The notes under the pieces were generated by a model. That model searched no databases. It was not told where the DNA came from and saw nothing but the letters and a program-made list of their open reading frames with translations. Source: Streptomyces sp. CB01373 (GTDB lineage Bacteria > Actinomycetota > Actinomycetes > Streptomycetales > Streptomycetaceae). Taken from it: a stretch of 64,000 nucleotides of DNA. Positions within the stretch are counted from its first letter, which is position 1, and each line of letters opens with the position of its first letter. Location: contig NZ_NNBK01000013.1 of NCBI RefSeq assembly GCF_002803075.1, positions 109,929-173,928 of the forward strand, given 5' to 3'. The position numbers were made by a program, and so were the translations under genes. Below, one piece after another: positions 58,084 through 64,000 of the stretch.

Positions 58084-61000
58084 CCACGCCCACCAGCAGC
58101 TCCGTCTGCGTCTCCCGTTCGACCATCCGCCGCAGCGGCCCCGGCAGCGCGGCCAGTTCCGCGTACGGTCCCCGCTGGACGACGCGCCCCTCGTCGAGGA
58201 CGATCACCTCGTCCACGGCCGCCAGCCCGGCCAGACGGTGGGTGATGAGCAGCGTCGTACGGCCCTCGGTGGCGGCCAGCAGGTCGGCGGTGAGCGCGTC
58301 GGCGGTCGCCAGGTCGAGGTGTTCGGCGGGTTCGTCGAGCACCAGCACCGGGAAGTCGGCGAGCAGCGCGCGGGCCAGGGCCAGCCGCTGACGCTGCCCG
58401 CCCGACAGCCGGGCACCGTGCTCGCCGACGAGTGTGTCGAGACCGTCGGGCAGAGCGTCGACCCAGCCGAGCAGCCGGGCTCGGGCGAGGGCGTCCCGCA
58501 GGTCGGCCTCGGTCGCGTCCTTCTTCGCGAGCAGCAGGTTCTCGCGGACCGAGCTGTCGAAGAGGTGCGCGTCCTGGGCGCACAGCCCGACCAGCCGCCG
58601 TACGTCGTCGCCGGCCAGGGCGCCGGCGTCGACGCCGCCGAGGGTGTACGTGCCCGCCTCCGCGTCGAGAAAGCGCAGCAGTACCTGGGCGAGCGTCGTC
58701 TTGCCGGAGCCGGACGGCCCGACCACGGCGACCCTGCGGCCCTCCTGGAGCGTCAGGTCGACTCCGGTGAGCGCCGCCCGGTTCTGCCCCGCGTACCGCG
58801 CCGTCAGGTCGCTGACGGTGAGCGGGAACGGCGAGGCGGGCGCCGGCAGGGGCCGCTCCGGTTCACGGACGGGCTCGGGGGCGTCCAGGACCTCGTGGAC
58901 CCGCTCCGCGCTGCGGCGTACCCGGTGCCGGTGTCGTACGGCGAGCGGCATGCCGAGGACCGCTTCGAAGGCGGCGAGCGGGGTGAGGACGACAACGGCC
59001 ATGGCCACACCGCCGAGCCGCCCGTCGGCGACCGCCTGAGCGCCGGCCAGGGCGGCCGCGGCGACGGTCAGTCCTGAGATCAGCGCGGTGAGCCCGTCGC
59101 CGAGCGCGGTGGCGGTGGCGGCGCGCGAGTCGATCCGGGTGAGCAGCCGGTCGGCCCGCCGGGTCTCTGCGGTGCGGGCGGGCAGGGCGCCGGCGACGGT
59201 CAGTTCGGCGGTTCCGGTGAGCAGTTCGGTCACACGGGTGGCCAGGGCGCCGCGCGCCGGGGCGAGCCGGTGCTCGGCGCGCCGGGCCACAGCCGCGGTG
59301 ATCAGCGGGACGCCTGCCCCGGCCGCGAGCAGGCCGGCCGCGAGCACCGCCCCGGCCTCCGGCAGCAGCCAGGCCGTGAAGGCGACGGTGGCGGCGGACA
59401 CGGTCAGTGCCGCACCGGCGGGCAGCAGCCAGCGCAGCCAGTAGTCCTGGAGCGCGTCCACGTCGGCGACCAGCCGCGTCAGCAGGTCGCCGCGGCGCAT
59501 CCGGCGCAGCCCGGCGGGCGCCAGCCGCTCCAGTCTCCGGTGGACGGCGACCCGAGTGTCGGCGAGCATCCGCAGCACCGCGTCGTGCGAGACCAGCCGC
59601 TCCGCGTACCGGAAGACCGCACGCCCGATGCCGAAGGCCCTGGTCGCCGTGACGGCCACCATCAGGTAGAGCACGGGCGGCTGCTGGGACGCCCGGGAGA
59701 TGAGCCACCCGGAGGTGGCCATCAACCCGACCGCGCTGCCGAGCGCCAGGCTGCCCAGCAGCAGGGCGAGGGCGAGCCGGCCACGCCGGGGGCCGGACAT
59801 GGCCCGCACCCGGGCGAGGACGCCTCGGGCGACAGCGGTGGCCTCGGGCGCGGAATCGGCCGGGGCGGAGGCCGGTCCGGTCTCCTCCGTTCGCACGGAG
59901 GGAGTTTCGGCGGCGTGTGCCCGAGCGGTGCGGGTCACGGCCGGCGCCGGCCCGGCGGACTCGGTTCCGTCGAGACGCACGACCCGGTCCGCCACGTCCA
60001 GCAGTGCGGGCCTGTGCACTACGAGCAGCACCGTCCGGCCCGAGGACAGCCGCCGTACCGCGTCCACGACCTCCGCCTCGGTCGCTCCGTCCAGGGCGGC
60101 CGTCGGCTCGTCGAGCAGCAGGACGGGCCGGTCGGCGAGGAAGGCCCGAGCGAGCGCGAGCCGCTGCCGCTGCCCGGCGGAGAGCCCGGCCCCGTCCTCT
60201 CCGAGCCGGGTTTCCATTGCCTCCGGCAGCGCGTCCACGAACTCCAGCGCACCGGCGTCGGCCAGCGCCCCGCGCACGGCGGTGTCGTCCGCGTCGGGCC
60301 GGGCCAGCCGTACGTTCTCGGCGATCGTTCCCGCGTACAGGTGCGGCCGCTGTGGAACCCAGGCGATGCGCGAGCGCCACTGCTCCAGGTCGACGTCGGC
60401 GAGATCGGCTTCCGCGACGCGCACCCGGCCCGTGCTGGGCTTCACGAATCCCAGCAGGACGTTCAGCAGGGTCGACTTGCCCGCACCGCTCGGCCCGACG
60501 AGCGCGACCGTCTCCCCCGGCCGCACGGAGAAGGACACATCCGTCACCGCGTCCGCGGACCGCCCGGGATAGCGGACGCTGACGTCCTCGAAGGTCAGGG
60601 CGCCGGTGGGCACGTCCCCGGTGCCGGACTCGGGTACCGGGGTCTCCAGCACGGCGAAGATCTCCTCGGCGGCCGCCAGTCCCTCCGCCGCCGCGTGGTA
60701 CTGCGCGCCTACCTGCCGCAGCGGCAGGTATGCCTCGGGCGCGAGCACCAGGATGACCAGTCCGATGTAGAGGTCCATGTCGCCGCTCACGAGCCGCATA
60801 CCGATCGTCACGGCGACCAGCGCCACCGACAGCGTGGCGAGCAGTTCCAGGGCGAAGGAGGACAGGAAGGCGATCCGCAGCGTGCGCATGGTCGCCCGCC
60901 GGTACTCCCCGGTGATCCGCCGGATCGACTCCGCCTGTGCCTTGGCCCGACCGAACACCTTCAGGGTCGGCAGTCCGGCGACGACATCCAGGAAGTGGCC

Positions 61001-61591
61001 CGACAACTGGGACAGCAGCCGCCACTGACGGTCCATGCGGGACTGCGTGGCCCAGCCGATCAGCATCATGAAGACGGGGATGAGGGGCAGGGTGGCGACG
61101 ATGATGGCCGCCGAGACCCAGTCCTCGGTGACGATCCGGGCGAGCACCGCCACCGGGACGGCCACGGCCAGCCCCAGCTGCGGCAGATAGCGCGAGAAGT
61201 AGTCGTCCAGGGCGTCGACACCTCGCGTCGCCAGGGCCACGAGCGAGCCCGTGCGCTGCCCGCTCAGCCAGCCGGGGCCGAGCGCCGCCGCACGCTCCAG
61301 CAGTCGCCCGCGCAGCTCGGACTTCACCGCCGCGCTCGCCCGGTGCGCGGCGAGCTCGGTCAGCCATGCGACCAGCGCACGGCCGCAGGCGACGAGGGCC
61401 AGCAGCAGCAGGGGCGTGCGGAGTTCGGCGACCGGCATCCGGTGCTGGAAGGCGCCCACCACCACCTCGGCGATGAGCATCGCCTGAGCGATGACCAGGC
61501 ATGCCCCGACGGCGCCCAGTCCGACGACGGCCACCAGGAAGAGCCGGGTGGCACGGGCGTGACGCAGAAGTCGCGGATCGATCGGTTTCAT
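58079..61591 (-). CDS. cydCD: Fused CydDC-type ABC exporter for cytochrome bd assembly
   Basis: 1,170 residues, two complete ABC half-transporters in one chain. The first half (CydD-like) has six helices (~20-330) and an ATPase with Walker A 'GPSGAGKSTLLNVLLGF', signature 'LSAGQRQRLALA' and Walker B 'VLLLDEPTAALD'. The second half (CydC-like, from ~600) has Walker A 'GPSGSGKTTLAQVLLRF', signature 'LSGGQRQRLALA' and Walker B 'VLVLDEPAEHLD'. An Ala/Thr/Pro-rich linker joins them. CydDC exports reductant (cysteine/glutathione in E. coli) needed for bd oxidase assembly. ATG at 61591 has GAAGGG about 10 nt before it. It is the last gene of the cyd operon. Confidence 0.93.
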   Translation of the reverse strand: MKPIDPRLLRHARATRLFLVAVVGLGAVGACLVIAQAMLIAEVVVGAFQHRMPVAELRTPLLLLALVACGRALVAWLTELAAHRASAAVKSELRGRLLERAAALGPGWLSGQRTGSLVALATRGVDALDDYFSRYLPQLGLAVAVPVAVLARIVTEDWVSAAIIVATLPLIPVFMMLIGWATQSRMDRQWRLLSQLSGHFLDVVAGLPTLKVFGRAKAQAESIRRITGEYRRATMRTLRIAFLSSFALELLATLSVALVAVTIGMRLVSGDMDLYIGLVILVLAPEAYLPLRQVGAQYHAAAEGLAAAEEIFAVLETPVPESGTGDVPTGALTFEDVSVRYPGRSADAVTDVSFSVRPGETVALVGPSGAGKSTLLNVLLGFVKPSTGRVRVAEADLADVDLEQWRSRIAWVPQRPHLYAGTIAENVRLARPDADDTAVRGALADAGALEFVDALPEAMETRLGEDGAGLSAGQRQRLALARAFLADRPVLLLDEPTAALDGATEAEVVDAVRRLSSGRTVLLVVHRPALLDVADRVVRLDGTESAGPAPAVTRTARAHAAETPSVRTEETGPASAPADSAPEATAVARGVLARVRAMSGPRRGRLALALLLGSLALGSAVGLMATSGWLISRASQQPPVLYLMVAVTATRAFGIGRAVFRYAERLVSHDAVLRMLADTRVAVHRRLERLAPAGLRRMRRGDLLTRLVADVDALQDYWLRWLLPAGAALTVSAATVAFTAWLLPEAGAVLAAGLLAAGAGVPLITAAVARRAEHRLAPARGALATRVTELLTGTAELTVAGALPARTAETRRADRLLTRIDSRAATATALGDGLTALISGLTVAAAALAGAQAVADGRLGGVAMAVVVLTPLAAFEAVLGMPLAVRHRHRVRRSAERVHEVLDAPEPVREPERPLPAPASPFPLTVSDLTARYAGQNRAALTGVDLTLQEGRRVAVVGPSGSGKTTLAQVLLRFLDAEAGTYTLGGVDAGALAGDDVRRLVGLCAQDAHLFDSSVRENLLLAKKDATEADLRDALARARLLGWVDALPDGLDTLVGEHGARLSGGQRQRLALARALLADFPVLVLDEPAEHLDLATADALTADLLAATEGRTTLLITHRLAGLAAVDEVIVLDEGRVVQRGPYAELAALPGPLRRMVERETQTELLVGVG

Positions 61592-61613
61592 GGAGAACAT
61601 GCCCTTCGGCCCC

Positions 61614-61643
61614 GAGGGTGTGTTTCACGTGAAACACACCCTC
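61614..61643. promoter_or_regulatory. parS site within a 30-bp perfect palindrome, cydB-cydCD gap
   Basis: The core GTTTCACGTGAAAC (61622-61635) is the exact ParB-binding consensus. Eight further bases on each side remain self-complementary (GAGGGTGT on the left), giving a 30-bp perfect palindrome between cydB and cydCD. It could also act as a hairpin that reduces transcription into cydCD. Confidence 0.85.
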
Positions 61644-61650
61644 ATCGGAC

Positions 61651-62655
61651 TCAGTGCGCGGGTTCGGCGAGGTGCTGCGTGCCGATCCGCTTGCGGAACA
61701 CCCAGTAGGTCCACCCCTGGTAGAGCAGGATGATCGGCATGGCGATCCCGGCGCACCAGGTCATGATCTTCAGGGTGTACGGGCTGGACGAGGCGTTGGT
61801 GACCGTCAGGCTCCAGTCCGGGTTGAGCGTGGACGGCATGACGTTCGGGAAGAGCGACAGGAACAGCATCGCCACGGCGGCCACGATGGTGACGCCCGAC
61901 AGCGCGAACGCCCAGCCCTCACGCTTCGCCTGGCTCGCCGCCAGCGCGGACACCAGGGTGACCACCGCCACGACGAGCGCCACCAGACTCCTGCCGTTGC
62001 CCGTGTGAGCCTGGGTCCAGAGCAGGAAGGCCAGCGCCGCCACGGCCGTCAGCAGCCCCACGCGCAGGGCCAGCTTCCGCGCCCGCTCGCGGATGTCACC
62101 GACGGTCTTCAGGGCCGTGAACACCGTGCCGTGGAAGGTGAACAGCGTCAGGGTGACCAGGCCGCCGAGGAGCGCGTAGGGGTTGAGCAGGTCTCCGACC
62201 CCGCCGACGTACTCGAAGTTCCGGTCGATCTTCACACCGTGCACGATGTTGCCGAAGGCCACGCCCCACAGGAAGGCGGGGATCAGCGAGCTCCAGAAGA
62301 TCGTGTTCTCCCAGTTGCGCTGCCAGTTCTCCTCGGGCCGCTTGACCCGGTACTCGAAGGCGACTCCGCGCACAATCAGGCAGACCAGGATCACGAGCAG
62401 CGGCAGGTAGAAGCCGGAGAAGAGGGTGGCGTACCACTCCGGGAAGGCGGCGAAGGTCGCGCCGCCCGCCGTGAGCAGCCAGACTTCGTTGCCGTCCCAG
62501 ACCGGGCCGATGGTGTTGATCAGCACCCGCTTCTCGGGCCGGTTCCGGGCCAGCAGCTTGGTGAGGATGCCGACCCCGAAGTCGAAGCCCTCCAGGAAGA
62601 AGTAGCCGGTCCACAGGACGGCGATGAGGACGAACCAGACGTCGTGCAGTTCCAT
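61651..62655 (-). CDS. cydB: Cytochrome bd ubiquinol/menaquinol oxidase subunit II
   Basis: 334 residues of the CydB family: 'WFVLIAVLWTGYFFLEGFDFGVGIL' (first helix), 'NTIGPVWDGNEVWLLTAGGATFAAFPEWYATLFSGFYLPLL' (signature), eight to nine helices in total. It packs against CydA and is needed for a stable oxidase. ATG at 62653-62655; the cydA stop lies 20 nt upstream. Part of the cydA-cydB-cydCD operon, which provides high-affinity, proton-pump-independent respiration at low oxygen. Confidence 0.95.
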   Translation of the reverse strand: MELHDVWFVLIAVLWTGYFFLEGFDFGVGILTKLLARNRPEKRVLINTIGPVWDGNEVWLLTAGGATFAAFPEWYATLFSGFYLPLLVILVCLIVRGVAFEYRVKRPEENWQRNWENTIFWSSLIPAFLWGVAFGNIVHGVKIDRNFEYVGGVGDLLNPYALLGGLVTLTLFTFHGTVFTALKTVGDIRERARKLALRVGLLTAVAALAFLLWTQAHTGNGRSLVALVVAVVTLVSALAASQAKREGWAFALSGVTIVAAVAMLFLSLFPNVMPSTLNPDWSLTVTNASSSPYTLKIMTWCAGIAMPIILLYQGWTYWVFRKRIGTQHLAEPAH

Positions 62656-62675
62656 GGCTGTGCAGCTCCCTCGGC

Positions 62676-64000
62676 CTAGTACGAGAAGGCCATCGGCTTG
62701 TCGGCGTCACGCTCGTCGCCGCCGATCTTCGTGGGCGGGTTGAGGTCGGCCTCCGTCAGCTCGGGCGGGCCGGCCTTCACGTACTTCGCCAGCAGCTTGA
62801 CCTCGATCACGGCGAGGACGGCGTAGAGCAGCGTGAAGACGGTCATCGAGGTGAGGACCTCGCCCTGGGAGACACCGGGGGAGACCGCGTGCCGGGTCTG
62901 CAGCACGCCGTAGACGACCCACGGCTGACGGCCCATCTCGGTGAAGATCCAGCCCCAGGAGTTGGCGATCAGCGGGAAGGCCAGCGTCCAGATCGCGATG
63001 CGCCAGTACCAGGTGGTCAGCTTCGGGCTGAGCGCCTTGTTCGGCAGCAGCACCAGATGGGGCACCTCGTCGTCGCCGACCCGCAGATGCCGCGGCAGCA
63101 GGAACTTCTTGCGGGTCAGCCACAGTCCGGCGAGGCCGATGGCGAAGGACGCCATGCCGAACCCGATCATCCAGCGGAATCCCCAGTACGCGACGGGGAT
63201 GTTGGGCCGGTAGTCGCCGGGCCCGAACCGCTCCTGCTCGGCCTTGTTGACGTCGTTGATGCCGGGGACGTGGGAGGTGAAGTCGTCGTTGGCCAGGAAG
63301 GAGAGCAGGCCGGGTATCTCGATGGCCACCGTGTTGTGGCCCTTGTCCACATCGCCGTAGGCGAAGACCGAGAACGGCGCCGGCGCCTGTCCGTCCCACA
63401 GCGCCTCGGCCGCGGCCATCTTCATCGGCTGCTGCTTGAACATGACCTTGCCGAGGACGTCGCCGCTGACCGCGGTGAGCAGGCCGGCGATGACGACCGT
63501 GACCAGGCCGAGCCGCAGCGAGGTCTTCATCTCGCGCACGTGCTTCTTGCGGGTGAGGTGGTAGGCGGCGATGCCGACCATGAAGGCGCCACCCGTCAGG
63601 AAGGCGGCCGAAAGCGTGTGGAAGGCCTGGCTGAGCGCCGTGTTCTGGGTCAGCACCGCCCAGAAGTCGGTGAGTTCGGCGCGGCCCTTGGCCTCGTTGA
63701 TCCGGTAGCCGACGGGGTGCTGCATCCAGGAGTTGGCCGCGAGGATGAAGTACGCCGACAGGATCGTGCCGAGCGACACCATCCACATGCAGGCCAGGTG
63801 GATCCTCTTGGGCAGCTTGTCCCAGCCGAAGATCCACAGTCCGATGAACGTGGACTCGAAGAAGAACGCGATCAGTGCCTCGAAGGCGAGCGGGGCGCCG
63901 AAGATGTCACCGACGAAGCGCGAGTAGTCCGACCAGTTCATGCCGAACTGGAACTCCTGCACGATGCCGGTGACCACGCCCATGGCGATGTTGATCAGGA
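62676..64000 (-). CDS. cydA: Cytochrome bd oxidase subunit I (5' end outside the window)
   Basis: About 441 residues are present; the N-terminus, including the helix that carries the haem b595/d His ligand, lies beyond 64000. The visible part starts at 'LINIAMGVVTGIVQEFQFGMNWSDYSRFVGDIFGAPLAFEAL' and contains the quinol-oxidation region with 'GRQPW' and the conserved 'ENSWMQHPVG'-like stretch (here 'ANSWMQHPVGYR'). The Q-loop is of the short type usual in Gram-positive bacteria. Together with CydB it reduces oxygen to water using menaquinol. In Streptomyces the operon is often controlled by Rex, but the promoter is not in this window. Confidence 0.95.
   Translation of the reverse strand, partial: LINIAMGVVTGIVQEFQFGMNWSDYSRFVGDIFGAPLAFEALIAFFFESTFIGLWIFGWDKLPKRIHLACMWMVSLGTILSAYFILAANSWMQHPVGYRINEAKGRAELTDFWAVLTQNTALSQAFHTLSAAFLTGGAFMVGIAAYHLTRKKHVREMKTSLRLGLVTVVIAGLLTAVSGDVLGKVMFKQQPMKMAAAEALWDGQAPAPFSVFAYGDVDKGHNTVAIEIPGLLSFLANDDFTSHVPGINDVNKAEQERFGPGDYRPNIPVAYWGFRWMIGFGMASFAIGLAGLWLTRKKFLLPRHLRVGDDEVPHLVLLPNKALSPKLTTWYWRIAIWTLAFPLIANSWGWIFTEMGRQPWVVYGVLQTRHAVSPGVSQGEVLTSMTVFTLLYAVLAVIEVKLLAKYVKAGPPELTEADLNPPTKIGGDERDADKPMAFSY

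Overview
The window is a high-GC actinobacterial chromosome segment, almost certainly Streptomyces. The signs are strong third-position G/C bias, many GTG/TTG starts, Tat substrates with RR motifs, ANTAR and RsbW-type regulators, a subtilisin-inhibitor-like protein, and an order pheA-serS / DyP peroxidase-Sco-copper chaperone / cydABCD that I recognise from Streptomyces core chromosomes. Palindromic parS sites and clusters of DnaA boxes place it in the chromosome core, probably not far from oriC, although oriC itself is not here.

Layout. 1-11.9 kb: the tail of a SigB/SigF-type sigma factor; a MarR regulator with a drug-type MFS exporter that carries a long tail of carboxypeptidase-regulatory-like repeats, followed by a gene fusing one such repeat to YceI; two GAF-ANTAR proteins; a flavin/F420 oxidoreductase; a TetR plus DHA2-exporter pair with a clear palindromic operator; an OmpR-type regulator lacking the phospho-acceptor Asp; and a DUF2797 protein. 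12.0-16.6 kb: a decayed integrative element bounded by a 41-bp direct repeat (the 3' end of tRNA-Arg), with integrase, excisionase, a broken DUF3631 replication gene and a Tat-exported FAD oxidase. 16.5-31 kb: tRNA-Arg and tRNA-Ser, a protease inhibitor, a 1,703-residue degenerate hybrid kinase with an elastin-like linker, an acyl-CoA ligase, an ECF sigma factor, a small secreted Asn/Gln-rich protein, a primase-polymerase-fold protein, an FMN reductase, another tRNA-Ser, an HtrA protease and a glycerophosphodiester phosphodiesterase.

31-46 kb: RsbW-like ATP-binding proteins, a SEC-C protein, a second primase-polymerase-fold protein, a PP2C phosphatase, aminopeptidase P, then a copper-handling run (membrane protein, YcnI, Sco, PCuAC chaperone, CopC/CopD, Tat-exported DyP peroxidase). 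45.5-49.3 kb: pheA, a 548-bp gap rich in DnaA boxes, serS, a HAD phosphatase and a strange tRNA-like gene. 49.5-64 kb: two ABC-2 exporters back to back, an EphD-like hydrolase-dehydrogenase fusion, a second DnaA-box cluster, kptA, an LLM oxidoreductase, a HAD phosphatase and the cydA-cydB-cydCD operon for cytochrome bd oxidase, with a parS palindrome inside it. cydA runs off the right edge.

Most genes are ordinary Streptomyces core genes. The items most worth a second look are the tRNA-like gene at 49161-49247, the giant pseudo-kinase, the Asp-less response regulator, the exporter/YceI pair that share a repeat domain, the remnant element with its cargo oxidase, and the DnaA-box and parS sites. 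No motif or homology search was run; all family calls are from reading the sequence.
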